NCBI GenBank assembly: GCA_016707205.1
Contig: JADJHZ010000008.1
Coordinates: 1-64,000, forward strand
Length of the DNA: 64,000 nucleotides
Reading direction: 5' to 3'
Source: Haliscomenobacter sp.
GTDB lineage: Bacteria > Bacteroidota > Bacteroidia > Chitinophagales > Saprospiraceae
Every line of letters starts with the position of its first letter. Position 1 is the first letter of the stretch. A program made the translations under genes and the position numbers. Below, piece by piece: positions 18,910-28,128 of this stretch. Under the pieces are notes generated by a model that worked only from the letters and a program-made list of their open reading frames with translations, made no database searches and was not told the DNA's origin.

Positions 18910-20709
18910 ATGAGCGATCTGATCCGGTTTTACCAGGAGCGGCATCAACAGCATACCGCAAAAGCCCGAACGTTAGGAGCGGCATACAACCGCCTGGCGA
19001 TCGGGCGTCTGGCGGCGTTTCTGGCGGGAGTGTTTCTGGGTGTATTTCTCTGGTCCTGGTCGCCTGTGCTCACCGGCCTGTGGGGGATCGTCTTTCTGGC
19101 GGGATTTTTTTATCTGGTGCGGCGGCACAACCAGATAGCGGAGCGGAGAGATCACCAGACGCTGCTTGCTCAGGTAAACCAGGAGGAAGCAGCGGCCGCA
19201 GGCTACCAGTTTCAGGTATTTGAAGACGGCGCCGAATTCCGCGACCTGCTGCACCCTTACTCGGGCGACCTGGATCTGTTTGGCCCCTATTCGGTGTTCC
19301 AGTTCATCAATCGCACGACTACGCCTCAGGGCAAAGAAACGCTGGCCGCTTATTTGCTGCATCCGGCGACGCCACCCGTCATCGCCGCCCGCCAGGAAGC
19401 GGTCCGGGAACTGGGCCAACTGCCGGATTGGCGCCACGCCTTTCGGGCGCTCGGTATGGCGAACCCATCCAGCCTCCGGCATCAGGAACAGCTCCAGCGC
19501 TGGTTAGACCAGGAGCCTGTATTTCGCTTCAGGAAAGTCATGTCATGGGCGCTTATCCTTTTGCCTTTGATGACGGCAACCGCCTTTGCAGTCACCCTCT
19601 TTCGCGGGGAGCCCTGGTGGGTCTCTGCAGCCTGCCTGCTTCCTTCTGCATTGCTCACCGGCTATTACGCCAAGCGCGTGCAACGCATCCACGAGGCAAC
19701 GGCCCGCACGGGCGCCATGCTCCAAGCCTACGCCGCGTTACTCCGGCACATCGAAACGCAGCCGTTTGAGTCCTCGCTCCTGCAAACGCTGCAAACGGCG
19801 ATCCACACCCCGCGGATCTCCGCTTCCCGGGCGCTAAAACAATTGGGCTACCTGATCCACCAACTGGACGTGCGGTACAACCCTTTCGCCATCCTGCTCA
19901 ACCTGTTCGGCCTCTGGGACCTGCAATGGGTATACCGGCTGGAAGGTTGGAAAAACGAATGGAATCCCGTGTTGGCCGGTTGGTTTCACACGCTGGCGCA
20001 GTTCGAGGCGCTTTCCTCCCTGGGCAACCTGCATTTCAACAACCCCGGGTGGACTTTTCCCCGGGTGGAAGAAGGACTTTCCTTCCAGTCGAAAGGCCTG
20101 GGCCACCCGCTCATTCCCGAGGGCCGGCGCGTGGGCAACGACCTCGGCATGCCCGTCAGGGCCCACCTCAAGCTCATTACCGGTTCCAACATGGCGGGCA
20201 AAAGCACCTTCCTGCGCAGCGCAGGCGTCAATATCGTGCTGGCGCAAAGCGGCGCGCCGGTTTGCGCGCAAGCGATGGAGTTGCCCCCGCTGCAGGTCTA
20301 CACCAGCATGCGCACCCAAGACGCGCTCGCGGAAAATGCCTCTTCGTTCTATGCCGAACTGCGCCGCCTCAAAACCCTGATCGAAACCGCCAAATCCAGC
20401 CAAACCGGCCCTATACCCGTATTTTTTCTCCTCGACGAAATCCTCAAAGGCACCAACTCCCGCGACCGCCACCAAGGCGCCGCAGCGCTGATCCGCCAGC
20501 TCATCCGCCTCCAAAGCGCCGGCCTCATCGCCACCCACGACCTGGAACTGGCCTCCATGGAAGCGGAAAGCCAGGGCCATATCGAAAACTGGTATATCGA
20601 CGTGCAGCTCCAGGATGGCCGGCTCGTGTTCGACTACCAACTAAAAAAGGGCGTCAGCCAAAGCTTCAACGCGACCCGGCTGATGGCGGAGATGGGGATC
20701 GATGTTTGA
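18910..20709 (+). CDS. Membrane-anchored MutS-related ATPase
   Basis: A 599-residue protein. Residues about 33-75 and 210-260 hold two pairs of hydrophobic helices. The core and C-terminus match MutS domains III and V: Walker A GSNMAGKST at about 425, the MutS signature TSMRTQDALAENASSFYAE near 460-478 (quoted in part: SMRTQDALAENASSF), Walker B FFLLDEILKGTNS near 505 and the ATHDLEL switch near 542. There is no N-terminal mismatch-recognition domain (Phe-x-Glu), so it is not the mismatch-repair MutS. Such short MutS-like proteins with membrane helices are common in Bacteroidota but of unknown function. Isolated gene. Confidence 0.85.
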   Translation: MSDLIRFYQERHQQHTAKARTLGAAYNRLAIGRLAAFLAGVFLGVFLWSWSPVLTGLWGIVFLAGFFYLVRRHNQIAERRDHQTLLAQVNQEEAAAAGYQFQVFEDGAEFRDLLHPYSGDLDLFGPYSVFQFINRTTTPQGKETLAAYLLHPATPPVIAARQEAVRELGQLPDWRHAFRALGMANPSSLRHQEQLQRWLDQEPVFRFRKVMSWALILLPLMTATAFAVTLFRGEPWWVSAACLLPSALLTGYYAKRVQRIHEATARTGAMLQAYAALLRHIETQPFESSLLQTLQTAIHTPRISASRALKQLGYLIHQLDVRYNPFAILLNLFGLWDLQWVYRLEGWKNEWNPVLAGWFHTLAQFEALSSLGNLHFNNPGWTFPRVEEGLSFQSKGLGHPLIPEGRRVGNDLGMPVRAHLKLITGSNMAGKSTFLRSAGVNIVLAQSGAPVCAQAMELPPLQVYTSMRTQDALAENASSFYAELRRLKTLIETAKSSQTGPIPVFFLLDEILKGTNSRDRHQGAAALIRQLIRLQSAGLIATHDLELASMEAESQGHIENWYIDVQLQDGRLVFDYQLKKGVSQSFNATRLMAEMGIDV

Positions 20710-20795
20710 GGTACGAAGTACGAGGGTACGGGGATTGGGCATTGCTTTTTGGTCGAGTAGGTCGGGGGACGGTCGACGGAAGACGGGGACGGTGC
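20710..20795. repeat. GTACGAR and GACGGNN heptads after the MutS-like gene
   Basis: Immediately after the stop codon come three GTACGAR-type units (20711-20731). Three GACGGNN units follow at about 20769-20789. The GTACGAR unit is the same as in the recO-corA array at 47829. Confidence 0.65.
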
Positions 20796-20904
20796 CCTGC
20801 CCCCTGGAAAATGATTACTTTTATCGTCAGACATCCATGAGCCTGGGGATGTGCCTGGCAAAACATGGATGCTCCCGTATTGCGCATGCAAAAACACCCA
20901 GCAA

Positions 20905-21594
20905 ATGACTTGTATTTCTTGTGCCCACGAACACGACCAAAAATTTTGCCCGAATTGCGGGGAACAGGCCGCCGTTGGACGGATTACGTTTCGTTCCATT
21001 GCGACGGATTTCTTTTCGACCCTTACCAATATGGACAAAGGGCTCCTGTTCAATCTGAAGTACCTGACCATCAATCCCCATTACCTCATTACCAGCTACA
21101 TTCGGGGCAAAAGAAAGGGGATTTTTAATCCGTTTTCCTTCCTGCTCCTTTCCATCTCGATTTTCCTGATCGCGGACTCGCTCGTAGATTTCTCCTCCGG
21201 CCTTGACGGACCGGATTCCCCTGCTTATTCCATTGGGTATAAGGCCGGAACCTTCCTCCGGGTCTATTTCAAATACGTTTGGATTTTCACGATTGGCTGC
21301 CTGGGTATTTCCACCAAGCTGTTTTTTGGCCAATACAATCTGGCAGAGCATGTGACCATAAGCGCCTTCTTTATTGGTCAGGCCACCCTGGCCGGATTAA
21401 TTGGCTTTTTTGCGTTAAAAGCGCCGGTCCTGCTTTTCAATCCAATCGTATACCTAGCCATGTTTTGGATGGTATATAACGTTTTTGGCAAAGGCAAAGA
21501 TCAATGGGAAGCCCTCCTGCAAACGGCAGGGGTGATCCTGTTCTTTTTTCTTCAACTATTCCTTGTGCTTATTTTAATTGGCCTTGCACTCTGA
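20905..21594 (+). CDS. DUF3667 membrane protein
   Basis: A 229-residue protein. It starts with a zinc-ribbon-like Cys pattern (MTCISCAHEHDQKFCPNCG, two CxxC knuckles), followed by a conserved block (FSTLTNMDKGLLFNLKYL) and about four transmembrane helices. This is the DUF3667 architecture, widespread in Bacteroidota and of unknown function. The ATG at 20905 was chosen because it puts the zinc ribbon at the N-terminus; the frame is open further upstream. Confidence 0.8.
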   Translation: MTCISCAHEHDQKFCPNCGEQAAVGRITFRSIATDFFSTLTNMDKGLLFNLKYLTINPHYLITSYIRGKRKGIFNPFSFLLLSISIFLIADSLVDFSSGLDGPDSPAYSIGYKAGTFLRVYFKYVWIFTIGCLGISTKLFFGQYNLAEHVTISAFFIGQATLAGLIGFFALKAPVLLFNPIVYLAMFWMVYNVFGKGKDQWEALLQTAGVILFFFLQLFLVLILIGLAL

Positions 21595-21595
21595 A

Positions 21596-21746
21596 CGGTG
21601 AACGCGGACAAAAAACCCTTGAACCGTTGAACTTTTGAACTTTCACCCATATCCTACATCCCCTACCTCCTTTACATCTTAAACATCCTCTACATCCTTA
21701 ACCCCACTACATCCCTACATCCTTTACATCCTTTACATCCTATATA
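21596..21746. repeat. TTGAACNN octads and TACATCCTN arrays
   Basis: Right after the DUF3667 stop lie three TTGAACNN octads (21619-21642). From 21651 to 21746 follows a run of about ten degenerate 9-bp units of the type TTTACATCC, the reverse complement of the unit at 7682-7716 and 37451-37477. The array ends 15 bp before the next start codon. Confidence 0.8.
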
Positions 21747-21761
21747 AAAAAAATCTACCTC

Positions 21762-23681
21762 ATGCGCGCATACTCCATCCGCGAAGCGCTCCAACAAGGC
21801 GGCGCAACAACCGAACTCTACCTCCACGGGCTGAGCCTGTGCGAGGCGCCGGAGGAGGTATGGTCGCTGCCCAACCTGGAGGTGCTGGATCTCGAGAACA
21901 ACCAGATCGAGCAGGTACCGGAGGCGGTTGCCCTGCTGACCGGTTTGCGCATCCTGCGCTTGTCCGGCAATCCGCTTCGGGAGGTTCCGGCGGCCCTGGA
22001 GCGCCTCCCTTTACTGGAGGAAATTTACCTTTCCCGTTGCGAATTCCGGACGCTACCCGGCGTGCTTTCGAACTGCCGGGCCTTAAAGAAACTCGATCTT
22101 TCCGGAAACCGGATCAAAACATGCGCCCTGGAAAAGGCCCAATGGGGGAAGCTCGAATCCCTGAACCTGGAAAAAAACGCGCTCTCAGCCTTCCCCTCCG
22201 GCCTGGAAAACGCCCCTTGCCTGCGCACCCTGGATCTGGCGCATAACCGGATCGCAGAAATTTCTGCGTCCAGCAGGTTGCCGATAGGGCTGGAGTCTTT
22301 GGATCTCCGCCGCAACCGGATCGCCGGAATCCCCGGCCATTGGGGGGCGCTGACCCAGCTGCGGCATCTGGATCTTTCCCAAAACCGGCTCGAAGCCTTG
22401 CCCGAAGCCGTTCGCCAACTCCGCCAACTCCGCCAATTGAAGTTGGACGATAACGCCCTGACCCGGCTGCCGGATTTCATGGCCGAACTTCCGGTCCTCG
22501 ACGCGCTCAACCTTCGCAACAATCAACTGAGCGAACTTCCGGAAGCCCTTTCCAGCATGCCGTCCCTCAGCACTCTGAACCTGGCCGGAAATCCGTTGCA
22601 CCGCCTTCCTCCCCTTCCCGAAAACCTGCGTGCGCTGGATGTGTCCAAGACGGCGATTGAAGCGCTTCCGGAATCCCTTATCCGCCTGGCGCGGCTTCGC
22701 GCGCTGGACGTTTCGTATACCCAAATCCCGGAAATTCCTCCATTGCTGGCGCAACTACCCCGGCTGGAACAACTTATCTGGAAAGGGTATCCCACAGGGC
22801 CGGTTCAGGATACCCGTCTGCTGATGCATTTCCCGGCCTTGAAAACCCTTACCGGCGTGCTGCCTGCAGCCGGTTGGCGCAGGCTTCATAAGCTCATTGC
22901 CGCAGGGCGGAAGGCGGGATTTGGCCCCGAGGGCCTCTTTACCCTGAACCGCATCGAAAAAATGGGCCCCGAGGCAGAAATAAATCTCCCCCAGGAGCAG
23001 GCGCTGAAGGCGCTTTCCCTTCCGTTCCCCCCTTTGCGCCGCGCCCTGACAGGCTGGTTACTAAGCCACTTCCCAGCTTCCGGTCTGGAGGCCGCCCACC
23101 GGATCGGGTGGTTTGGCCGGCCCAAGGGCGTTCCGCTGGGATTCTGGAAAGAGCGGCTGGAGTCATGCGGGCTTCGGATGGCGGCAAAGGGGGATGTCCC
23201 TACCCATTTGGTCATCGGCGAACCGCCCTATCCCGAAAGCCCCTCACCTATGCCGCTGCCTGGAATTTTGGACTTGCCGGTGCTGGAATCCTACCTGGCC
23301 AGAGAAGAATCCCGGTACCTGCAGACTGAAGAAGACGCCGGGCAAGCAGACCGGCTCCAGCGGATGCTGCGCAGCCGGGACACTGGTTTCCTCCGGTTAG
23401 CGATCCCTTTTATCCAGGGCGGCGGTTTGCCTCCGCGCCTGCGCACCGATTTGTTCCTGGCCTGGAAGCTATGCCCCGACCCTGGTCTGAGGGCGGAGCT
23501 CCGCCAGTTGTTGCGGCGGCATTTGCCCTTCGGGGATCAGAAAGCGCTCAGCAGATCCCTCCCCTTGCATTTGGAGATGGATCCCGCCGCGCTGCGCCGC
23601 CAAATGGAACGGCTGACGGAAGGAACGGGGCTGGATGCCGGGATTGTGGAGGCGTGGAAGGAGTATGGGGAAAAACGGTAG
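21762..23681 (+). CDS. Leucine-rich-repeat protein with uncharacterised C-terminal region
   Basis: 639 residues. Residues about 15-340 form about 14 leucine-rich repeats of 22-23 residues (LxxLxxLxLxxNxLxxLP), for example LPNLEVLDLENNQIEQVP. The last two or three are shorter. Residues 350-639 are alpha-helical, with no domain I recognise. No signal peptide or membrane helix is seen, so it is probably cytoplasmic. LRRs bind proteins; the partner is unknown. The gene stands alone, preceded by a 9-bp repeat array and convergent with ddl. Confidence 0.85.
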   Translation: MRAYSIREALQQGGATTELYLHGLSLCEAPEEVWSLPNLEVLDLENNQIEQVPEAVALLTGLRILRLSGNPLREVPAALERLPLLEEIYLSRCEFRTLPGVLSNCRALKKLDLSGNRIKTCALEKAQWGKLESLNLEKNALSAFPSGLENAPCLRTLDLAHNRIAEISASSRLPIGLESLDLRRNRIAGIPGHWGALTQLRHLDLSQNRLEALPEAVRQLRQLRQLKLDDNALTRLPDFMAELPVLDALNLRNNQLSELPEALSSMPSLSTLNLAGNPLHRLPPLPENLRALDVSKTAIEALPESLIRLARLRALDVSYTQIPEIPPLLAQLPRLEQLIWKGYPTGPVQDTRLLMHFPALKTLTGVLPAAGWRRLHKLIAAGRKAGFGPEGLFTLNRIEKMGPEAEINLPQEQALKALSLPFPPLRRALTGWLLSHFPASGLEAAHRIGWFGRPKGVPLGFWKERLESCGLRMAAKGDVPTHLVIGEPPYPESPSPMPLPGILDLPVLESYLAREESRYLQTEEDAGQADRLQRMLRSRDTGFLRLAIPFIQGGGLPPRLRTDLFLAWKLCPDPGLRAELRQLLRRHLPFGDQKALSRSLPLHLEMDPAALRRQMERLTEGTGLDAGIVEAWKEYGEKR

Positions 23682-23689
23682 TGTGTCCG

Positions 23690-23758
23690 GAATACAATTC
23701 TTGTGGACCTTCCCGGAATGCAATTCCGGTGAACATCTCGGAATGCAATTCCGAGCTA
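23690..23758. repeat. Three tandem copies of a GGAATRCAATTC hairpin motif
   Basis: Copies at about 23690, 23716 and 23742, spaced 26 bp. The second has stem CCGGAAT / ATTCCGG and the third TCGGAAT / ATTCCGA, both around a GCA loop. The pairs covary at the outer positions. It lies between the convergent LRR and ddl stops, so a bidirectional terminator role is plausible. Confidence 0.7.
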
Positions 23759-23772
23759 CAGAAAATTTTGGG

Positions 23773-24741
23773 TTACAGAGCTTCCTGGACCACGGCTTCC
23801 AGAAGTTCGGTGATCGTCCAGCCATGAGCAGCGGCTTGCTGGGGCACGATGCTCGCTTCGGACATGCCGGGAATAGTGTTGGCTTCCAGGAAGTAAAATA
23901 CCCGGTCTACAAGGATGTAGTCAAAGCGGGCGATACCCCGGCAGCCCAGGGCTTCGTAGATTTTTCGGGTTTGCTCCTGGCAATTGCGGGTCAGCTCCAT
24001 GGGAAGGAGGGCCGGGGTGATCTCCTTACTTTCGTTTTCGTATTTGGCTTTGAAGTCAAAAAACTCGTTTTTCGGAATGATTTCCGTGATGGGCAGTACG
24101 ACGATGCCGCCGTCTTTTCGGAGAACGCCATTGGAATATTCGGATCCTTTCAGAAACGCTTCCACTACTACCTCGTTATCGAAGGCAAAGGCTTTTTCGA
24201 TGGCTTGAGGCAGCTCGTTCGGTTGGTTGACTTTGGAAACGCCGAAACTGCTTCCATTTTTATTCGGTTTGACAAACAGCGGAAGCCCCATCTTCAGCAA
24301 GGCATTTTGGTCGTAGGGCATTCCCTTGCGCACGACCACCGAAGGCGCCATTGGGATTCCGCGGCTTTTCAGAAAGTCTTTGCAGGCCTGTTTATCGAAA
24401 GTCAGGGCGCTGACGAGCGGGTCGCAGCCGGTGTAGGGAATGCCGAGCAGTTCGAAGTACCCCTGAAGGCGGCCGTCTTCTGCAGGGTGGCCGTGCAGCA
24501 TCAGGTAAACCGCGTCGAAAGTAACCTTCCGGTCGCCCAGGTCAAGGGAAAAATCGTTGAGATCAACCCGGGCGCCCGACTGTTTGTCGATGAATATTTT
24601 TCCGATGAGATCCAGGATAAAGACCTCGTATTTGGAAGGGTCCAGGTGTTGGGCGACGGTTTCCGCGCTTTTGAGGGAAATCTCGCGTTCGGCCACATTG
24701 CCGCCGGTAATAACGGCGAGGGTGCGTTTAAGGGTTGCCAT
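23773..24741 (-). CDS. ddl: D-alanine--D-alanine ligase
   Basis: A 322-residue ATP-grasp ligase that makes the D-Ala-D-Ala dipeptide for peptidoglycan. Seen: the N-terminal domain with TGGNVAEREISLKSA, HGHPAEDGRLQGYFE, GCDPLVSALTFDKQACK, PLFVKPNKNGSSFGVSKV (ATP-binding Lys) and the C-terminal EANTIPGMSEASIVPQQ with the metal-binding Glu/Asn. The start at 24741 is preferred over a longer frame from 24756. It lies 33 bp downstream of gyrB on the same strand, so read-through is possible. Confidence 0.95.
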   Translation of the reverse strand: MATLKRTLAVITGGNVAEREISLKSAETVAQHLDPSKYEVFILDLIGKIFIDKQSGARVDLNDFSLDLGDRKVTFDAVYLMLHGHPAEDGRLQGYFELLGIPYTGCDPLVSALTFDKQACKDFLKSRGIPMAPSVVVRKGMPYDQNALLKMGLPLFVKPNKNGSSFGVSKVNQPNELPQAIEKAFAFDNEVVVEAFLKGSEYSNGVLRKDGGIVVLPITEIIPKNEFFDFKAKYENESKEITPALLPMELTRNCQEQTRKIYEALGCRGIARFDYILVDRVFYFLEANTIPGMSEASIVPQQAAAHGWTITELLEAVVQEAL

Positions 24742-24774
24742 GGTCAAACAGAGCAATTAGGGAAAAAGAAAAAA

Positions 24775-26730
24775 TCAGGCATCCACCTTGGCGTACTTGG
24801 CGTTGGCTTCAATAAAAGCCCGGCGCGGAGGCACTTCGTCCCCCATCAGCATGGAAAACACGCGGTCGACTTCCATCGCGTCTTCGATCGTCACCTGCCG
24901 AAGGATGCGGTGGCCGGGGTCCATCGTGGTGTTCCAAAGCTGCTCGGCGTTCATTTCTCCCAACCCCTTATAGCGCTGAATTTTCACGGAATCGTCGTTT
25001 TCGCCTTTCGAGAAATCGGCTACGGCGGCTTTTCGATCTTCTTCGTTCCAGCAATAGCGCTCCTGTTTGCCTCTCTTGACCAGGTAGAGAGGCGGCGCGG
25101 CAATGTAGATATGGCCGCGTTCTACCAGGGGCTTCATATAGCGGAAGAAGAAAGTCAGAATCAGTGTGGTGATGTGGCTGCCGTCGACGTCGGCATCGGT
25201 CATGATGACGACTTTGTGGTAGCGGAGTTTGTCGATTTTGAGGACGCGCTCGTCGTTGTCATCTTCTTCGATGCTGACGCCGAGGGCGGTAAAGATGTTC
25301 TTGATCTCCTCGTTCTCGTAGATTTTGTGTTCCATCGCTTTTTCCACGTTGAGGATCTTGCCCCGCAACGGAAGGATCGCCTGGAAGTTCCGGTCCCGTC
25401 CCTGTTTGGCGGTACCGCCGGCAGAATCTCCCTCGACGAGGAAGATCTCGCATTCGCGGGGGTCGCGGTTGGCGCAGTCGGCCAGTTTGCCGGGAAGCCC
25501 GCCGCCTGTGAGCACGGTTTTGCGCTGCACCATTTCGCGGGCTTTGCGGGCGGCATGGCGGGCAGCGGCGGCAACGGCCACTTTTTCCATGATCTTACGC
25601 GCCTCGCGGGGGTTTTCTTCGAGATAGTGTTTGAGCACATCGCCCACACTTTGAGAAACAACTCCCGTGACCTCTGAATTCCCCAGTTCGCCTTTCGTCT
25701 GGCCTTTAAACTGGGGTTCTGCAATCTTTACGGAAACGACGGCAGTTAGCCCTTCGCGGAAATCTTCTCCGGAGACGCCTTCCTTGATCTTCTTGAATAT
25801 CCCGCTGTCGTCGCCGTATTGTTTGAATACCCGGGCTACGGCCAGACGGAAACCTTTGACGTGGGTGCCGCCCTCTGCCGTTTTGATGTTGTTAACGTAC
25901 GAGTAAATATTCTCGATGTAGGAGGTGTTGTACTGCATCGCGATCTCCACTTCGATATCGTCTTTCAGGCTGACGACATGGATGGGCTGGTCGATCAGCG
26001 AAGGCTTGGAGCCATCGAGATAGCGAACGAACTCTACCAAGCCCCCCTCGGAGTGGAACGCTTCGATTTTTCCGCTGCGCTCGTCGGTCAATTTAATGTA
26101 GAGGCCTTTGTTCAGGAAGGAAAGCTCCCTGAAACGGTTGGCGAGGGTCTCATACTTGTACTCGAGGGTTTCGAAAATGGTCGGGTCTGGCTTGAAGGTA
26201 ATCGTGGTGCCTCTTTCCGAAGATTCGCCGACGGTTCGCACATCGGCCAGGGGTTTTCCCTCCGCGTAATCCTGGACGAACACTTTACCTTCCCGGCGGA
26301 CCTCCGCGCGAAGGGCGATGGAGAGGGCGTTGACGCAGGAAACCCCTACTCCGTGAAGCCCGCCGGAAACCTTGTAGGTGTTTTTGTCAAATTTTCCTCC
26401 GGCGTGCAAGACGGTCATGACGACCTCGAGGGCGGATTTTTGCAATTTTTCGTGCATACCGGTAGGAATCCCGCGCCCGTTATCTTTCACGGTGACGGAA
26501 TTGTCCTCATGCACGAAGACATCAATATGGGAGCAATAGCCCGCCAGGTGCTCATCAATGGAGTTGTCAATGACCTCCCACACCAGGTGGTGAAGGCCTT
26601 TGGTATCGGTTGAACCGATATACATCCCCGGGCGCTTCCGAACGGCTTCCAGCCCTTCAAGGGCCTGAATATTGTCCGCGCCATAATCTGCTGCTTGCTG
26701 TTGCAGGTCCTTCTCAGTTGCCATATCCAT
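24775..26730 (-). CDS. gyrB: DNA gyrase subunit B
   Basis: 651 residues. The ATPase domain has EVIDNSIDEHLAG, DNGRGIP and GGLHGVGVS. The TOPRIM domain has EGDSAGGTAKQGRDR and DADVDGSHI. The C-terminus carries YKGLGEMN and the terminal GyrB region. The long form of the family's extra domain is absent, as usual in Bacteroidota. Together with GyrA (not in window) it introduces negative supercoils. A possible -7 element TATTTTTG lies at 26735-26742, only a few bases upstream, so either the mRNA is nearly leaderless or translation starts at the second ATG (26724). Confidence 0.96.
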   Translation of the reverse strand: MDMATEKDLQQQAADYGADNIQALEGLEAVRKRPGMYIGSTDTKGLHHLVWEVIDNSIDEHLAGYCSHIDVFVHEDNSVTVKDNGRGIPTGMHEKLQKSALEVVMTVLHAGGKFDKNTYKVSGGLHGVGVSCVNALSIALRAEVRREGKVFVQDYAEGKPLADVRTVGESSERGTTITFKPDPTIFETLEYKYETLANRFRELSFLNKGLYIKLTDERSGKIEAFHSEGGLVEFVRYLDGSKPSLIDQPIHVVSLKDDIEVEIAMQYNTSYIENIYSYVNNIKTAEGGTHVKGFRLAVARVFKQYGDDSGIFKKIKEGVSGEDFREGLTAVVSVKIAEPQFKGQTKGELGNSEVTGVVSQSVGDVLKHYLEENPREARKIMEKVAVAAAARHAARKAREMVQRKTVLTGGGLPGKLADCANRDPRECEIFLVEGDSAGGTAKQGRDRNFQAILPLRGKILNVEKAMEHKIYENEEIKNIFTALGVSIEEDDNDERVLKIDKLRYHKVVIMTDADVDGSHITTLILTFFFRYMKPLVERGHIYIAAPPLYLVKRGKQERYCWNEEDRKAAVADFSKGENDDSVKIQRYKGLGEMNAEQLWNTTMDPGHRILRQVTIEDAMEVDRVFSMLMGDEVPPRRAFIEANAKYAKVDA

Positions 26731-26734
26731 CTTA

Positions 26735-26742
26735 CAAAAATA
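26735..26742 (-). promoter_or_regulatory. Candidate -7 element of gyrB
   Basis: TATTTTTG on the minus strand fits TAnnTTTG. It ends 5 bp before the first gyrB ATG. No good -33 TTTG is visible at the expected spacing. Confidence 0.4.
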
Positions 26743-26801
26743 CGAAAAAAAGAACAGATCTAAGAAAACGGTTTAGAAGAGAAAAAAGCCTTTATCCGGG
26801 C

Positions 26802-27626
26802 TTATGATACGGATAGAACGCCCCGTTTGGCATACGCCCGGCACTGGTTCCAATCCTCCTCAAAATAGGTCCGGATCTTGTCTAAATCCGCTTTGGGGGT
26901 TAGATCGGTTTGGGAGACCCATTTTTCGGGGATCAACCGGCCGGGGTATAAAACCAAGTACGACAACAAAAGCCTTGACCGGCGCTGTATCCAATGAACG
27001 ACCGGGTTTTTATGCCAATGCGGGTTTTCCTTGAACAGGTATTTGCTCACGCGGAGCATCAGCCGAAGCTGCTTTTCGCTGTACGACCGGTGCACCGGGT
27101 CCAGGGAGACCGACGCCGGATCGTACGTAGCGCCCATGTACGCCGCCAAGGCGTGGAAAAACGCGCCGGGGTCTTTTTTAAGGTCATCGTGAAAAAGTAC
27201 CAAAGGCTTGTGCAGAAAGCAAGATTCGAGGATCTGAATCTTGCGAAAGAAATAGAGGTCGGACTTGGGCCAAACGCCCTGGTCGTTTTTCAGGTCGATG
27301 AATTCTGCAAACGTTCTGTGGCCTCCGTTCTTCACATAGCGCCGGTATTGTGACGCGATCCATCCGTCCTGCCGGCGAAGCAGGAGAATAGGCCTGGCTT
27401 GGGGAAATGCAACGGAAAAATCGCGGACTTCCGCCTCCAGTTGCTGATCGAACTCCCGGGAGACGAGGTACTTCGGGTAGTTCGATTCCAGGATGATCTC
27501 CTTGCTTTTCTTATAGCGCGTTCGCTGGATGTAATAAATCCCTTTCAGTTTGGGGAAAAAAGCATATTGCAGGTAAGTGGATGCCACTTTACCCAGTCCA
27601 ACATGAAAAAAAATTACCTTATCCAC
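26802..27626 (-). CDS. Sulfotransferase-family protein
   Basis: About 274 residues from GTG 27626. Near the N-terminus FFHVGLGKVASTYLQ matches the 5'-phosphosulfate-binding loop of PAPS-dependent sulfotransferases. RRQDGWIASQYRRYVKNG near residue 85-100 fits the 3'-phosphate-binding segment. The acceptor (glycan, lipid or small molecule) is unknown. The frame also opens at an ATG at 27704, but that would overlap the start of the divergent tsaE and add 26 residues before the fold's first strand. The GTG leaves room for two promoters. Low similarity of the C-terminus leaves the family assignment moderate. Confidence 0.68.
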   Translation of the reverse strand: MDKVIFFHVGLGKVASTYLQYAFFPKLKGIYYIQRTRYKKSKEIILESNYPKYLVSREFDQQLEAEVRDFSVAFPQARPILLLRRQDGWIASQYRRYVKNGGHRTFAEFIDLKNDQGVWPKSDLYFFRKIQILESCFLHKPLVLFHDDLKKDPGAFFHALAAYMGATYDPASVSLDPVHRSYSEKQLRLMLRVSKYLFKENPHWHKNPVVHWIQRRSRLLLSYLVLYPGRLIPEKWVSQTDLTPKADLDKIRTYFEEDWNQCRAYAKRGVLSVS

Positions 27627-27636
27627 GAAATTGTTA

Positions 27637-27648
27637 TTACTATAGTAA
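27637..27648. promoter_or_regulatory. Perfect 12-bp palindrome between divergent starts
   Basis: TTACTATAGTAA in the 76-bp gap between the sulfotransferase GTG and the tsaE ATG. It may be an operator or part of overlapping promoters. Single copy, function unproven. Confidence 0.3.
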
Positions 27649-27702
27649 AAAAACAGCGTTTGGGGCTGCAAAGTTAACCTTTTTACCGAATAGAAACTAT
27701 CC

Positions 27703-28128
27703 ATGCATACCTTTAGCGTAAACGGAAAGCACGCGCTTCCGGAAACAGCCCGCGAAGTACTACGCCTGGCAGGTCTGCGCCGGAAATTCGCGCTTTACGG
27801 CCAGTTGGGCGCCGGAAAGACGGCCCTGGTCCAAGCCATTTGCGAGATTCTTGAGGTACGCGAACCCGTGGCCAGCCCGACCTTTGCTCTGGTCAATGAG
27901 TATACCTACAACGACAAAGGCGCCGAAGCGTTCGTGTACCATATCGACCTGTACCGGTTGCACACCCTGGAAGAAGCCCTGGATATCGGGATCGAGGAGT
28001 ACCTGGATTCGCCGCATTATTGTTTTATAGAATGGCCGCAGTTGATTGAACCCCTGCTCGACGAGCAGACGGTTCGAATTAATCTGGAAATAGAGGGGGA
28101 TTCCGTTCGGAAAATCCTATTTTTGTAG
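27703..28128 (+). CDS. tsaE: tRNA threonylcarbamoyladenosine biosynthesis ATPase TsaE
   Basis: 141 residues, the usual size. Walker A GQLGAGKTALVQ is at about 33-44, PVASPTFALVNEY is the family's signature near 60-72, HIDLYRL near 85 and the EW of CFIEWPQ near 108. It powers the TsaBD complex that makes t6A37 in tRNAs reading ANN codons. TsaB and TsaD are not in the window. It is followed by ald 76 bp downstream, a pairing common in Bacteroidota. Confidence 0.94.
   Translation: MHTFSVNGKHALPETAREVLRLAGLRRKFALYGQLGAGKTALVQAICEILEVREPVASPTFALVNEYTYNDKGAEAFVYHIDLYRLHTLEEALDIGIEEYLDSPHYCFIEWPQLIEPLLDEQTVRINLEIEGDSVRKILFL

Noticed and set aside
23635..25677. A 680-codon plus-strand frame opposite ddl and gyrB
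   Set aside because: It runs across two genes and a hairpin repeat; both minus-strand genes are unambiguous.
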